Shown: positions 16,482 through 26,691, counted from the stretch's first letter. The stretch: 64,000 bases of DNA from Proteiniborus ethanoligenes (GCF_900107485.1 NZ_FNQE01000018.1:1-64000), one strand, 5' to 3'. Numbers and translations: made by a program. Notes: generated by a model not told the origin, from the sequence alone.

Positions 16482-16510
16482 AATTTGTTATATAATATTA
16501 GAAACAAATT
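16482..16510 (+). promoter_or_regulatory. -10 element within an inverted repeat, upstream of rubredoxin
   Basis: AATTTGTT (16482-16489) and AACAAATT (16503-16510) form a perfect 8-bp dyad around TATAAT at 16491-16496. This would suit a repressor that covers the rubredoxin promoter. Confidence 0.45.
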
Positions 16511-16581
16511 AAGTTTAGAATTTGTTTTTAAGGGTATCATTAAGATGTATTTAAAATTATGTGTGAAAGGGGATTATTTTT

Positions 16582-16743
16582 ATGGACAAATATGTATGTA
16601 TGCCATGTGGGTATGTTTATGATCCTGCTGAAGGGGATCCAGATAACGGTATAGCTCCAGGAACTCCTTTTGAAGAATTACCAGAGGACTGGGTATGTCC
16701 AGTATGTGGTGCAGAAAAGGATATGTTTGAAAAAGAAGAATAA
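16582..16743 (+). CDS. Rubredoxin
   Basis: 53 residues. Two CxxCG metal knuckles, CMPCGY and CPVCGA, bind one iron; the middle [20 protein letters not shown] and the LPEDWVCP segment are diagnostic of rubredoxin. The first knuckle is [10 protein letters not shown], as in clostridial proteins. It is a small electron carrier of anaerobes, often used in oxygen or peroxide detoxification. Ribosome binding site GAAAGGGG upstream. It is a single-gene unit with its own hairpin after it. Confidence 0.96.
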   Translation: MDKYVCMPCGYVYDPAEGDPDNGIAPGTPFEELPEDWVCPVCGAEKDMFEKEE

Positions 16744-16751
16744 TATTACAT

Positions 16752-16780
16752 AAACCCCTGAATTTTCAGGGGTTTTAAAC
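16752..16780 (+). terminator. Intrinsic terminator after rubredoxin
   Basis: AACCCCTGAA pairs with TTCAGGGGTT and is followed by TTTT. It may also end transcripts of the converging engB gene. Confidence 0.75.
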
Positions 16781-16806
16781 TTTACGAGGTTTATCTTGAG
16801 AGCATT

Positions 16807-17400
16807 TTATTCAACTAATTCTAGTATGCTACCAAGCTTCTCCCACACCTTATCTACATTTAATTTCTTAGCTGCTGAAAATGGTATAATTAAATCAGTA
16901 TTTGACACCTCCAGCTTTTTCTTAATAATTCCTGCATGCTTTTGCCATTGTCCTTTAGATATTTTATCTGCCTTTGTAGCTATTATATAGCCACTGTATC
17001 CAAAGGATTTTATCCAATCATACATCATTTTGTCATGCTCTCCAGGCTCATGTCTTATATCTAAAAGCAGCACCACTTCCTTAAGGCTTTTCCTACTGGT
17101 TAGATATGTTTCTATCATGTTTGCCCATCGTTGTCTATCAGCCATGGATACCTTTGCATATCCATACCCAGGTAAGTCAACTATTCTAAATTCTCCATTA
17201 ATATTATAAAAGTTTATGGTCTGAGTTTTGCCAGGCTGAGAACTAGTTCTAGCAAAATTGTTTCTATTTATTAATGTATTAATTAATGAAGATTTACCTA
17301 CATTAGATCTGCCTGCCAACGCAATTTCAACTAAGCCTTCCTCCGGATATTGGTTTGGCTTTGCAGCTACTGACTCTAATTCTACTTTTTTAATTTTCAT
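16807..17400 (-). CDS. engB: Ribosome-biogenesis GTPase YsxC/EngB
   Basis: 197 residues, normal length. GTPase motifs: G1 [11 protein letters not shown]2 around [15 protein letters not shown]3 DLPGYG, G4 ATKADK, G5 PFSAAK. EngB helps assemble the large ribosomal subunit. It overlaps the lon gene end by 11 bases, the order lon-engB seen across Firmicutes. Confidence 0.95.
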   Translation of the reverse strand: MKIKKVELESVAAKPNQYPEEGLVEIALAGRSNVGKSSLINTLINRNNFARTSSQPGKTQTINFYNINGEFRIVDLPGYGYAKVSMADRQRWANMIETYLTSRKSLKEVVLLLDIRHEPGEHDKMMYDWIKSFGYSGYIIATKADKISKGQWQKHAGIIKKKLEVSNTDLIIPFSAAKKLNVDKVWEKLGSILELVE

Positions 17401-19744
17401 TATTATGCTCCTCTTTTACTAAGGCATGGCTTAAAACCTCATCCATAGTCCTTACGAATACAAAATCCATCTTTTTCTTAACTTTTTCTGGGATCTCTTC
17501 TGCGTCCTTTTTGTTATCCATAGGAAGAAGTACCTTTGTGATTCCTGCTCTGTTTGCGGCTAATACCTTTTCTTTTATGCCTCCAACAGGTAAAACTCTT
17601 CCTCTTAATGTAATCTCTCCAGTCATAGCAACATTTCTGTTTACTGGTACATCGGAAAGTGCTGAAATAACAGCTGTTGCTATAGTTATTCCTGCAGATG
17701 GTCCATCTTTTGGAATAGCTCCCTCTGGTACATGTACGTGAATATCCTTATCCTTATAAAAGTTTTCATCTATTTTAAAATTTGAAACCTTTGACCTTAT
17801 ATAGCTTATTCCAGCCATGGCAGATTCCTTCATTACATCTCCTAATTGTCCAGTAAGCTGAAGCTTTCCAGTTCCAATCATAGGTGTTACCTCTATGGAC
17901 AGAGTTTCACCGCCTACAGCAGTCCAAGCTAATCCTGTTGCTATGCCTACTTGGTGCTCTTCATGTGCTTTTTCGTGTCTATATTTTGGTATGCCCAGAT
18001 ATTTATCTAAGTTTCCGCTGTTGATTCTAACTATTTTAATTTTATCTTCCACTATTCTTTTTGCCGCTTTTCTGCATAGATTTGCTATATTTCTTTCTAG
18101 GTTTCTTACACCTGATTCCCTAGTATAGCTGTTTATTATATCTCTTAAAGTATTTTCAGATATGTGAATATTTGCTTCTTTTAATCCATGCTCTTTAATT
18201 TGCTTTGGAAGTAAATATCTAAGAGCTATTTCAAGCTTTTCTTCTTCCGTATAGCCTGATATTCTAATAACTTCCATTCTATCAAGAAGTGGTGCTGGTA
18301 TGGAAGCAGTAGTATTGGCTGTAGTTATGAACATGACCTTGGACAAATCAAAGGGTGCTTCTAAAAAATGATCTGTAAAGGTATTGTTTTGTTCAGGGTC
18401 TAATACTTCTAACAGTGCTGATGCTGGATCTCCTCTAAAGTCACTACTCAATTTATCTATTTCATCAAATAGAAATACTGGGTTCTTAGAACCAACCTTT
18501 CTAATAGATGATATAACTCTTCCAGGAATTGCACCTACATAAGTTCTCCTATGTCCTCTTATTTCAGCTTCATCCCTTACTCCGCCTAGGGACATTCTGA
18601 CGAACTTTCTATTAAGAGACTTTGCTATAGACCTAGCTATAGAAGTTTTCCCTACTCCAGGAGGTCCTACTAAGCAAATAATAGGTCCTTTTATTCCCTT
18701 TGCCAGCTTTCGAACTGCTAAATATTCAAGTATTCTTTCTTTTACGTCCTCAAGGCCAAAATGATCTTCGTCAAGTATTTCTCTTGATTTCTTAATATCT
18801 ACTCTATCCTTAGTTTCTTTATCCCAAGGCAAGTCTACTATCCAGTCTAGATAAGTTCTTATAACGCCTGTTTCAGCTGATGATGGAGATAGCTTTAATA
18901 GCCTATCTACCTCTTTAAGAGCCTTTTCCTTTACTTCTTCAGGCATTTTTATACTCTCAATCTTTTCCCTATAGTTTTCTACTTCTTCTAGTAGCTCATC
19001 ATCTTCTCCAAGCTCATATTGTATTGCCTTTAACTGCTCCTTTAGATAGTATTCCTTTTGAACCTTGTTTATTTGCTTTTTAACTCTTTGATTTATTTTT
19101 TCTTCTAGCTTTAGTATTTCTATTTCTTCTCTTAATATTATCTGTAATGTTTCCAAGCGCTTATACGGATGTAGTGCTTCTAATATTTTCTGCTTGTTCT
19201 CAAGACTAAGAAATATATAAGATGCAATAACATCGGCTAACCTACCAGGCTCCTGGATTTCTGATATGTTTAAAAGAGCTTCTGTTGATAATTTGTTGCC
19301 TACAGAAACATATTCTTCAAATGAATCTACAACCATTCTCATAAGAGCTTCCGTTTTCTTATCTTTTTTTATTTCTTCATCATATATCAGCTCTTCTATT
19401 TGAACTTCAAAAAAAGGTTCCTCCATTAAAATTTGGGTTATCCTTCCCCTATTGATGCCTTCCACCAATACTCTAATAGAGTCTCCCGGAAGCTTTAATA
19501 GTTGCTTTATTTTACATACGGTTCCAATGTGATAAAAGTCCTCTGGTCCAGGCATATCTGTACTTGCTTCTTTTTGAGATGCTAAAAAAACCAAAGAATC
19601 ATTTACCATAGCTTCCTCTAAGGCATTTATAGATTTATCTCTACCTACATCAAAATGTACAACCATATATGGAAATATAGAAAGTCCTCTTAATGGTATC
19701 AATGGTATTTTTCTTTTTTCCACTTTATAATTTTGCTTTTCCAT
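17390..19744 (-). CDS. lon: ATP-dependent protease LonA
   Basis: 784 residues from ATG 19744 (AAAGGAG nine bases upstream); an in-frame TTG at 19753 abuts that site and is less likely. LonA layout: N-terminal substrate domain (about 10-205), long coiled coil with [23 protein letters not shown]+ module with Walker [10 protein letters not shown] and Walker [10 protein letters not shown], and the serine protease domain with [14 protein letters not shown] (catalytic Ser) and the Lys in [10 protein letters not shown]. Cytosolic degradation of damaged and regulatory proteins. It forms a pair with engB. Confidence 0.97.
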   Translation of the reverse strand: MEKQNYKVEKRKIPLIPLRGLSIFPYMVVHFDVGRDKSINALEEAMVNDSLVFLASQKEASTDMPGPEDFYHIGTVCKIKQLLKLPGDSIRVLVEGINRGRITQILMEEPFFEVQIEELIYDEEIKKDKKTEALMRMVVDSFEEYVSVGNKLSTEALLNISEIQEPGRLADVIASYIFLSLENKQKILEALHPYKRLETLQIILREEIEILKLEEKINQRVKKQINKVQKEYYLKEQLKAIQYELGEDDELLEEVENYREKIESIKMPEEVKEKALKEVDRLLKLSPSSAETGVIRTYLDWIVDLPWDKETKDRVDIKKSREILDEDHFGLEDVKERILEYLAVRKLAKGIKGPIICLVGPPGVGKTSIARSIAKSLNRKFVRMSLGGVRDEAEIRGHRRTYVGAIPGRVISSIRKVGSKNPVFLFDEIDKLSSDFRGDPASALLEVLDPEQNNTFTDHFLEAPFDLSKVMFITTANTTASIPAPLLDRMEVIRISGYTEEEKLEIALRYLLPKQIKEHGLKEANIHISENTLRDIINSYTRESGVRNLERNIANLCRKAAKRIVEDKIKIVRINSGNLDKYLGIPKYRHEKAHEEHQVGIATGLAWTAVGGETLSIEVTPMIGTGKLQLTGQLGDVMKESAMAGISYIRSKVSNFKIDENFYKDKDIHVHVPEGAIPKDGPSAGITIATAVISALSDVPVNRNVAMTGEITLRGRVLPVGGIKEKVLAANRAGITKVLLPMDNKKDAEEIPEKVKKKMDFVFVRTMDEVLSHALVKEEHNNEN

Positions 19745-20013
19745 CTTGCTCAACTCCTTTTGCTACTATGTTCATAATATAAACCTTATTTAATAAGTAA
19801 TTTTGTATATATTATATTAAATATCCAGTTTTCATTAAAGCTATTATACATGTTACCCTAAATACTGGTCTATAGTCAACATTTGTTTGTATTATTCTAA
19901 CCTTATTCTAACCTTTATTCTAACATATATATTCCATTTTTTCATAAATCTATTGTTAATTTAATAACATGTTTTTAGTTCTTTTATTTTAATCCCATAG
20001 TAAAATATCTAAT

Positions 20014-20910
20014 CTATATTTCTCTTAAATATGGCAGGGAGCTTTGAGCTCCTATTCTAGTAACAGTTATGCTTGCTGCTTTTACAGCTAGTTTAATTGC
20101 AGATTCCTTATCTAGTCCCTTAGCTAGGAATGTGGCAAAGGCTCCTACAAATGAGTCTCCTGCTGCCGTAGTATCTACTGCCTTTACCTTAATAGCAGGA
20201 ATATGTTGAATGCTGTTCTCTTTATTAAACCATACTCCCTGTTCTCCTACAGTCATCAAAACATTTTTAAATCCCATGCTCAATAAGCTTTCTACTAGCT
20301 CTCTATGATTATTCTCTTGGACTTTTGATATTTGCTTTGCTTCAATTTCATTTACAATTAAATAATCTACATATTTATATATCTTTTCATCAAGCTCCTG
20401 TACTGGCGCAGGATTAAATATTATAGTCTTATCCTTTTTTTTCCCTTCAATTATAGATTCTATTACAGTGTCTAGGGGAATCTCAAGCTGTAAAACAATG
20501 GTATTACACCAATTAATTAATTCTTTACTTTTATGAAGCCTTTCAGTAGATACTAAAGCATTGGCTCCCGGAACTACTACAATAGAATTGTTGCCTTTTT
20601 CATCTACTATGATAGTGGCTATACCTGTAGGTGTGTCTTTAATTTTCTCTATCCTTTCTACATTTATATTTTCTTTTGATAAAGTTTCTACAAGAGTGTT
20701 ACCGTATACATCATCTCCTACACATCCTATAAATGCTACGTTTGCTCCCATTCTAGCACTGGCAACTGCTTGATTAGCACCTTTACCTCCAGGTATGGTA
20801 TTAAAGCCAGTTCCAGATATGGTTTCACCTATAGCTGGCATTCTCTCTGCCCTAGTTACTAAATCCATATTCATGCTACCTACAACTAATATATTTGGTA
20901 TTATCTCCAT
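20014..20910 (-). CDS. rbsK: Ribokinase (PfkB family)
   Basis: 298 residues. PfkB signatures: NILVVGSMNMDLV and PGGKGANQAVASARMGA at the N-terminus, IIFNPAPVQEL mid-protein, VNEIEA, and the C-terminal DTTAAGDSFVGAFA with the catalytic Asp. It phosphorylates ribose to ribose-5-phosphate. No ribose transporter or regulator is adjacent, so it probably handles internal ribose, e.g. from nucleosides. Single minus-strand gene inside the lon/clpX gap. Confidence 0.92.
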   Translation of the reverse strand: MEIIPNILVVGSMNMDLVTRAERMPAIGETISGTGFNTIPGGKGANQAVASARMGANVAFIGCVGDDVYGNTLVETLSKENINVERIEKIKDTPTGIATIIVDEKGNNSIVVVPGANALVSTERLHKSKELINWCNTIVLQLEIPLDTVIESIIEGKKKDKTIIFNPAPVQELDEKIYKYVDYLIVNEIEAKQISKVQENNHRELVESLLSMGFKNVLMTVGEQGVWFNKENSIQHIPAIKVKAVDTTAAGDSFVGAFATFLAKGLDKESAIKLAVKAASITVTRIGAQSSLPYLREI

Positions 20911-21303
20911 TTGTTTAGTGCTCCTTTCTATTTAAATTATATTAAACATAGCTTAACTAAATTATCCACATGTATATATGTAATTTCTATTGCCATTATG
21001 GTTTCCTACTTAATACATTTTACTATAAAAATTGCTATTGCAATAGGACTTTACCTATGTAATATATAACTTATTATTTAATAGCATTTCTATATATTAA
21101 GCTCTTTTCCTTCTTTTCAATAATCCTTTAATCTAGATTATTATTCTTATTAGTTTGATTAGAATAATAATAGTTTAATGAAGAAAAATAAGATTTAAGT
21201 AGCTTTAACCACTTTAAAACATTTGACATTTTTTTCATAATGAGATGCTTAGACAATCATAGCCGAACTCCTACAATTGCTCATATTTACCTAGAAAAAT
21301 CAC
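20911..21303. other. AT-rich divergent spacer between rbsK and the spe operon
   Basis: No gene seen. Holds the rbsK leader and a hairpin-forming dyad TTATTATTCT / AGAATAATAA near 21140-21172. Confidence 0.5.
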
Positions 21304-21333
21304 TTGACATATTTTTGTATTTGTATATATAAT
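21304..21333 (+). promoter_or_regulatory. Promoter of the spe operon
   Basis: TTGACA at 21304-21309 and TATAAT at 21328-21333, spacer 18 bases. Transcription should start near 21340, about 100 bases before the speD start. Confidence 0.75.
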
Positions 21334-21346
21334 TATCTAGAATTTC

Positions 21347-21405
21347 AATAAATACAATCTATCTAAAGACAGAATTTGAATTCTGTTTTTAGGTCTGTAT
21401 TTATT
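21347..21405 (+). promoter_or_regulatory. Structured leader with terminator-like hairpin before speD
   Basis: An outer stem AATAAATACA (21347-21356) pairs perfectly with TGTATTTATT (21396-21405). Inside, ACAGAATT and AATTCTGT form a hairpin directly followed by five T. The inner hairpin looks like an intrinsic terminator and may attenuate the operon. Confidence 0.55.
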
Positions 21406-21441
21406 AAGCAATATAAACAAATTAAAAAAGAAAGGTTGCTG

Positions 21442-22260
21442 ATGTTAGGGTTGAAAGAAAAAATAACACTTTACGGTTTTAATAACCTTACAAAGACACT
21501 TAGTTTCAACATTTATGATGTCTGCTATGCAAAAACCGAAAGAGAGAAACAGGATTATATTGCATATATTGATGAGCAGTATAATTCTGAGCGTTTAACA
21601 AAAATTTTGTGCGATGTGACTGAAATAATTGGAGCACATGTGTTAAATATTTCGAAACAGGATTATGATCCTCAGGGAGCAAGTGTTACTATTTTAATAA
21701 CTGAAGAAGCTATTCCAGTTCATGTAATTGATCCAACCTGTAATAAAGGTAAATTGACTTATGCTTCTTTAAAAGATAGTGTTGTAGGGCACTTAGACAA
21801 AAGTCATGTAACAGTGCATACCTATCCTGAATTTCACCCTGATAACGATATAACAACTTTTAGAGTTGATATTGACGTATCCACTTGTGGTAGAATTTCG
21901 CCACTTAACGCTTTGGATTATCTTATATCAAGCTTTGATTCAGATATAATAACTATTGACTATCGTGTAAGAGGATTTACAAGAGATGTTGAAGGTAATA
22001 AATACTATATGGATCACGATATTACTTCAATTCAAAATTATATAGATGCAAAAACCTTACGAAGATATGATGCAATTGATGTTAATGTTTATCAATCAAA
22101 TATTTTTCATACTAAAATGATGCTGAACGAAATAAATCTAAACAACTATTTATTTAACAAAGACCCCTATGAATTATCTCCAGATGAACGTCGTGATATT
22201 AGAGATAAAATCTCTCGTGAAATGATTGAGATTTTTTATGGAATGAATGTTTACAGGTAA
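21442..22260 (+). CDS. speD: S-adenosylmethionine decarboxylase proenzyme (Escherichia coli SpeD type)
   Basis: 272 residues from ATG 21442 (GAAAGG upstream); a longer frame starting at 21376 would run through the leader hairpin. Closely follows the enterobacterial class: [55 protein letters not shown], self-cleavage site DVSTCG where Ser becomes the pyruvoyl group, [27 protein letters not shown]. It supplies decarboxylated AdoMet for spermidine. The long E. coli-type form, not the short Bacillus SpeH form, is notable in this lineage. Confidence 0.95.
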   Translation: MLGLKEKITLYGFNNLTKTLSFNIYDVCYAKTEREKQDYIAYIDEQYNSERLTKILCDVTEIIGAHVLNISKQDYDPQGASVTILITEEAIPVHVIDPTCNKGKLTYASLKDSVVGHLDKSHVTVHTYPEFHPDNDITTFRVDIDVSTCGRISPLNALDYLISSFDSDIITIDYRVRGFTRDVEGNKYYMDHDITSIQNYIDAKTLRRYDAIDVNVYQSNIFHTKMMLNEINLNNYLFNKDPYELSPDERRDIRDKISREMIEIFYGMNVYR

Positions 22261-22278
22261 TATGGAGGGGATGATAAA

Positions 22279-23733
22279 ATGACTAAGCTTATGCATGAAT
22301 CAGCACCTATCCATGATGCATTAATCCAGTATAGAAATACTAGAATAGTATCCTTTGACGTTCCAGGTCATAAGCAGGGAAAAGGCAATACTATGCTTAG
22401 AGATTTTCTAGGAGATAAATGTCTTTCTGTAGATGTTAATTCAATGAAACCACTTGATAATTTAAACCACCCTACCTCTGTAATTAAAGAAGCAGAAGAA
22501 TTAGCAGCAGATGCTTTTAATTGTGACAGAGCTTTTTTCATGGTAGGTGGTACATCTTCTTCTGTACAAGGGATGATTATGAGCGTTTGTAAAGAAGGAG
22601 ATAAAATAATTATGCCTAGAAATGTTCACAGAAGTGCAATAAGTGCCATTATTTTAAGTGGTTCTATTCCTGTATATGTTAGCCCTGGAATAAGCAAAAA
22701 TCTTGGAATACCTCTAGGTATGTCTTTAAAGGATGTGGAGAAAGCAATCAATGAAAATCCTGATGCTAAGGCTGTTTTCGTAAACAATCCCACATACTAT
22801 GGTATTTGCTCAGACTTAAAAAGCATTATAGACCTTGCACACAAGAACAATATGCTAGTCCTTGTAGATGAAGCCCATGGAACACATTTTTATTTTGGAG
22901 AAAATCTCCCTCCTGCGGCCATGCATTTAGGTGCAGATATGTCTGCAGTTAGCGTCCATAAAACTGGGGGGTCACTTACTCAAAGCTCCCTTTTGTTAGC
23001 AAACACAGAAAGAGTAAATCCTGATTATGTAAGGACTATAATTAATTTAACACAAACCACTAGCGGCTCTTATCTTTTACTTTCTTCCCTAGATATTGCT
23101 CGAAAAAACTTGGCACTAAACGGCAGGGAAATTTTTTCAAGGATATTAGAGCTTTCAGAATATGCAAGAAATGAAATCAACTCAATAGGTGGATATTATG
23201 CTTTTTCAAGGGAAATCATAAATGGTGATAGTATTTATGATTTCGATAGGACCAAGCTTAGTGTCCATACCCTAGATATAGGTCTTGCTGGCATAGAGGT
23301 ATACGATATGCTCCGTGATGATTATTCTATACAGTTAGAGTTTGGAGATTTAGCTAATTTTCTAGCAATTATTTCTGTAGGTGATACTTATTTTGCAATC
23401 GAAAGACTTGTTTCGGCCCTTGCAGAAATTAAACGTACTCATGCTAAAAATAAGGCTAATATGATTGATCATGAATATATTTCTCCAGTTGTAAAGGTTT
23501 CACCTAAGACAGCATTTTACTCAAAAAAGAAAAAAGTGGAGTTGAAAAATAGCATAGGTCAGATTAGCGGAGAATCTATAATGTGCTATCCGCCAGGAAT
23601 ACCGATCTTAGCTCCAGGAGAAATGATAACCAAGGAGTCCATTGATTATATTTTATATTCAAAGGAAAAGGGATGTTTGCTTACTGGAGTAGAGGATATG
23701 AATATAGAACATATAAATATTTTAGATGCATAG
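22279..23733 (+). CDS. speA: Arginine decarboxylase (Orn/Lys/Arg decarboxylase, Bacillus SpeA type)
   Basis: 484 residues, matching the about 490-residue Bacillus-type enzyme. PLP fold type I decarboxylase: FDVPGHKQGKG near 30, FMVGGTSSSVQGMI, NPTYYG, VDEAHGTHF and the PLP-binding Lys in SVHKTGGSLTQSS; C-terminal domain with CYPPGIPILAPGE. Lysine or ornithine decarboxylase are alternatives by fold, but the downstream agmatinase makes arginine the likely substrate. Ribosome binding site GGAGGGG; it lies 18 bases after speD. Confidence 0.9.
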   Translation: MTKLMHESAPIHDALIQYRNTRIVSFDVPGHKQGKGNTMLRDFLGDKCLSVDVNSMKPLDNLNHPTSVIKEAEELAADAFNCDRAFFMVGGTSSSVQGMIMSVCKEGDKIIMPRNVHRSAISAIILSGSIPVYVSPGISKNLGIPLGMSLKDVEKAINENPDAKAVFVNNPTYYGICSDLKSIIDLAHKNNMLVLVDEAHGTHFYFGENLPPAAMHLGADMSAVSVHKTGGSLTQSSLLLANTERVNPDYVRTIINLTQTTSGSYLLLSSLDIARKNLALNGREIFSRILELSEYARNEINSIGGYYAFSREIINGDSIYDFDRTKLSVHTLDIGLAGIEVYDMLRDDYSIQLEFGDLANFLAIISVGDTYFAIERLVSALAEIKRTHAKNKANMIDHEYISPVVKVSPKTAFYSKKKKVELKNSIGQISGESIMCYPPGIPILAPGEMITKESIDYILYSKEKGCLLTGVEDMNIEHINILDA

Positions 23734-23746
23734 GAAGGTGTAGTTT

Positions 23747-24601
23747 ATGGAATTATGGTATACTGAGGAACATACTGAAAATGTAAGGTTTTCAATTAAA
23801 ATCAAAAAACAGCTCTATAGTGCTAATAGTCCCTATCAGAAAATAGATGTTTTTGACTCAGAAGAATTCGGTAGATTTTTTACTCTTGATGGACTTATGA
23901 TGGTAACTGAAAAGGATGAATTTATCTATCATGATATGATTGTTCATGTTCCTATGGCAGCAAAGCCAGACACTAAAAAAGTACTTGTAATTGGTGGTGG
24001 CGACGGGGGAACAGTTAGAGAATTAACTCGTTACAGCTCTATTGAGGAAATCCATATGGTTGAAATAGATAAAATGGTCGTAGACGTATGTAGAGAATTT
24101 TTGCCGCAAACTGCTCTAAAGCTTGATGACCCAAGAGTTTCTCTTTATTTTGAAGATGGCCTTAAATTTGTTCGTTCAAGGCAAAATGAATACGACCTTA
24201 TAATTGTAGATTCTACTGACCCTTTTGGTCCTGGTGAAGGTCTTTTTACAAAAGAGTTTTATGGTAATTGCTTTAAAGCACTTAGCGAAGAAGGCATTTT
24301 AGTAAATCAACATGAAAGTCCATATTACCAAAGCTATGCTAACGCAATGAAAAGAGCTCACAAGAGAATAAAGGAATATTTCCCTAATTGTAGAGTATAT
24401 CAAGCTCATATTCCAACATATCCTTCTGGACATTGGCTTTTTGGTTTTGCATCTAAAAAGGTTGACCCTATACTTGACCTAGATGCAGAAAAATGGAACT
24501 CTCTAGGAATTGAAACCAAGTATTATAATACAGAACTTCACAAAGGCTCATTTGCATTGCCAAATTATGTAAAGGAAATGATAGAGTATGAAAACAAATA
24601 A
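23747..24601 (+). CDS. speE: Spermidine synthase
   Basis: 284 residues, usual length. Motifs: LWYTEEHTENVRFSIKIKK at the start, LDGLMMVTEKDEFIYHDMIVH, VLVIGGGDGGTVRELTRY (AdoMet pocket), and the catalytic region DLIIVDSTDPFGPGEGLF. It transfers aminopropyl from decarboxylated AdoMet to putrescine. It follows speA by 13 bases. Confidence 0.97.
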   Translation: MELWYTEEHTENVRFSIKIKKQLYSANSPYQKIDVFDSEEFGRFFTLDGLMMVTEKDEFIYHDMIVHVPMAAKPDTKKVLVIGGGDGGTVRELTRYSSIEEIHMVEIDKMVVDVCREFLPQTALKLDDPRVSLYFEDGLKFVRSRQNEYDLIIVDSTDPFGPGEGLFTKEFYGNCFKALSEEGILVNQHESPYYQSYANAMKRAHKRIKEYFPNCRVYQAHIPTYPSGHWLFGFASKKVDPILDLDAEKWNSLGIETKYYNTELHKGSFALPNYVKEMIEYENK

Positions 24602-25439
24602 AAACATACAAAACTTTATCGGTTGTGACAAGGAATACGAAGAAGCAGATATTGTTCTTTTTGGTGCTCCTTACGATGGCACTACCTCCTATAGACCAGG
24701 AACAAGATTTGCAGCTAAAGCCATGAGAATGGAAAGTAGCCTTGGCTTTGAAACCTATAGTCCTTATCAAGACAAGGATTTAACCCAAATATCTGTATTT
24801 GATCATGGGGATTTAGTTCTTCCTTATGGAGGCCCTGAGCAGATTTTAGATATAATCTCCGATTTTACTAGGGATGTAATAAAAGATAATAAAATTCCTA
24901 TTATGATTGGAGGGGAGCATTTAGTTACTTTAGGTACTATTAGACCTATAGTTGAAAAATATCCTGATTTGCATATTATTCATTTTGATGCTCACACAGA
25001 TTTACGTCATGAGTTTTTTGACAAAGAGCTATCTCATGCAACTGTAATGAGGAGAGTTTGGGACCTTGTAGGAGACGGTAAAATATTTCAGATGGGCATT
25101 CGCTCAGGGGATAAAACAGAATTTGAATGGGCTAAGGAGCATTTGTATCAAAATAAATATAATTGTAATGATATAGATTATATTATAGAGAAAACGAAAG
25201 GCAAGCCTGTTTATGTAACTATTGATCTTGATGTATTGGACCCTTCTGTTTTTCCAGGCACTGGAACTCCTGAGCCTGGTGGAATAGATTTCACTACATT
25301 ATTAAACTGTATCTTGAAGATGTCAGAATTAAATATTGTAGGTGCAGATATTAATGAGCTATCTCCTCATTATGACCCTAGCGGTGCTTCCACTGCTGTA
25401 GCTATTAAAACATTGAGGGAATTGCTTTTAGTATTATAA
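24588..25439 (+). CDS. speB: Agmatinase
   Basis: 283 residues. Ureohydrolase signatures with dinuclear Mn ligands: MIGGEHLVTLGT, IIHFDAHTDLR, and VTIDLDVLDPSVFPGTGTPE; FGAPYDGTTSYRPGTRF near the N-terminus. It hydrolyses agmatine to putrescine and urea, linking SpeA to SpeE. The gene overlaps the speE end by 14 bases. Confidence 0.96.
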   Translation: MKTNKNIQNFIGCDKEYEEADIVLFGAPYDGTTSYRPGTRFAAKAMRMESSLGFETYSPYQDKDLTQISVFDHGDLVLPYGGPEQILDIISDFTRDVIKDNKIPIMIGGEHLVTLGTIRPIVEKYPDLHIIHFDAHTDLRHEFFDKELSHATVMRRVWDLVGDGKIFQMGIRSGDKTEFEWAKEHLYQNKYNCNDIDYIIEKTKGKPVYVTIDLDVLDPSVFPGTGTPEPGGIDFTTLLNCILKMSELNIVGADINELSPHYDPSGASTAVAIKTLRELLLVL

Positions 25440-25450
25440 TTTTACCATCT

Positions 25451-25480
25451 AAAATAGGGGATGAAATCATCCCCTATTCC
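25451..25480. terminator. Hairpin between convergent speB and zinc-ribbon genes
   Basis: AATAGGGGATGA pairs with TCATCCCCTATT. T-tracts on either side are short, so termination strength is uncertain; it could serve both converging units. Confidence 0.5.
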
Positions 25481-25517
25481 CATAAAAAGGTCTTATTTAA
25501 ACCCTAGTCCTTCATCC

Positions 25518-26012
25518 TTATTTTAAAATCGTGAATTTTCCTATAATTGGAAGCTCCTTTTCTTTTCCCTGTGAAGCATTTATAATTCCCATTACAGCTA
25601 GAACAAAGAAAACTAAACCTATAAGTCCGAGGATTGGGCTTATAAACAACCCTAAACGCCATGAAATAGCAAGTAACATTTGTGTTACAATTGTATAAGC
25701 AACGCTATAGACAATCCCACATATGGCTAGAATCAAGCCTTGATTTGTATGGTATCTCGCAAATTTAGATTCTTTGGCTGCAAAAAGTGGGATTAATACT
25801 AAAATACCTATATATGCTAATATGGCCATAAGCTTATTTTGTTCTATATCACTAGCTTCATATGCTGCAGTATTTGTAGCCATATTCGCCCTAGAACTTT
25901 GTATGTTTTCTTCCATAGGCTGCGTGTCTTCTAAATAGGTGCTTGCTCCGCATCCTGGACAAAACTTTACTTCCTCGCTTAATTTTGTTCCACATTTTCC
26001 ACAGAAAGCCAT
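25518..26012 (-). CDS. Zinc-ribbon membrane protein, DUF4870-like
   Basis: 164 residues from ATG 26012, with AGGAGG eight bases upstream; the longer frame has no such site. N-terminal ribbon CGKCG and CPGCG, then a polar linker rich in N/T/A, then about four hydrophobic segments with ILAYIGILVLIPLFAAKES and KFARYHTNQGLIL, typical of the DUF4870/Tic20-like family. Function unknown. Zinc-ribbon plus membrane domains resemble the TM2 protein at 9.5 kb in design, not in sequence. Confidence 0.8.
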   Translation of the reverse strand: MAFCGKCGTKLSEEVKFCPGCGASTYLEDTQPMEENIQSSRANMATNTAAYEASDIEQNKLMAILAYIGILVLIPLFAAKESKFARYHTNQGLILAICGIVYSVAYTIVTQMLLAISWRLGLFISPILGLIGLVFFVLAVMGIINASQGKEKELPIIGKFTILK

Positions 26013-26068
26013 TATAATATCCTCCTTTAAATTAAATATTATTATTTTTGGACTTATTGCCTTATTTA

Positions 26069-26440
26069 CTATTGAATTGCCCTGCCACATAATGTACAAA
26101 AGCAATTTTCCTCTTCTATATATGTTCCACATTTTTTACATTTTCGAGTATTTTTAAGATTTTTCTTAATTTGTTTACGAGTCTTTAGTGCTGAGCATTC
26201 AACACATTCCATGACACTTTCATCGTAATGCTCATCACATATCCACTTCCCACATTTATGGCATTTATTAAAATATAAATATGCCACACTTTGTGCTTTT
26301 TGTAGAGCTTCTGTAAAGGATTCTGTTTTAATCTCTTCCGTTTCATAGCTTCTTTGGCAAAGATCACAGTAGAAAGTGAAACTGAATCCATCTTTTATGC
26401 GTTGAGTTACATACCTTTGTGTAAAAGCTTTATTCATCAC
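26069..26440 (-). CDS. Small multi-zinc-knuckle protein of unknown function
   Basis: 123 residues, no membrane segment. Five cysteine pairs are visible: CDLC, CHKC, CVEC, CKKC, CTLC, plus ICDEHY, so two or three zinc sites are likely. The N-terminus (TQRYVTQRIKDGFSFTFYCD) resembles clostridial zinc-ribbon hypothetical proteins. It lies upstream of the zinc-ribbon membrane protein with a 56-base gap and is probably co-transcribed with it. Confidence 0.7.
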   Translation of the reverse strand: MMNKAFTQRYVTQRIKDGFSFTFYCDLCQRSYETEEIKTESFTEALQKAQSVAYLYFNKCHKCGKWICDEHYDESVMECVECSALKTRKQIKKNLKNTRKCKKCGTYIEEENCFCTLCGRAIQ

Positions 26441-26631
26441 ACCTCCCCCTTTTGCTTTAGATTAAGTCTAAAATTATTTTACTTATAAACCTAGAGCCTC
26501 GGTTATTTTAAATACTCGAGCATAGACATAGTATAATTTCTGTCATATAATAATTATAGATGTACTTCCTTGTTTTACCATGCTTTCATGTTTTGTCCTG
26601 ATATCATTATATAATTTTCACAAATATATGT

Positions 26632-26650
26632 AATCACCCTTAGGGTGATT
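26632..26650. promoter_or_regulatory. Perfect 19-bp palindrome upstream of the binding-protein/LuxR operon
   Basis: AATCACCCTTAGGGTGATT has 9-bp arms around a single central base, an operator-like design, 41 bases before the solute-binding protein start. Confidence 0.5.
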
Positions 26651-26691
26651 TTAGAGTGTTTTTATAATTTTTATTTGATTGGTGGTGCTTT

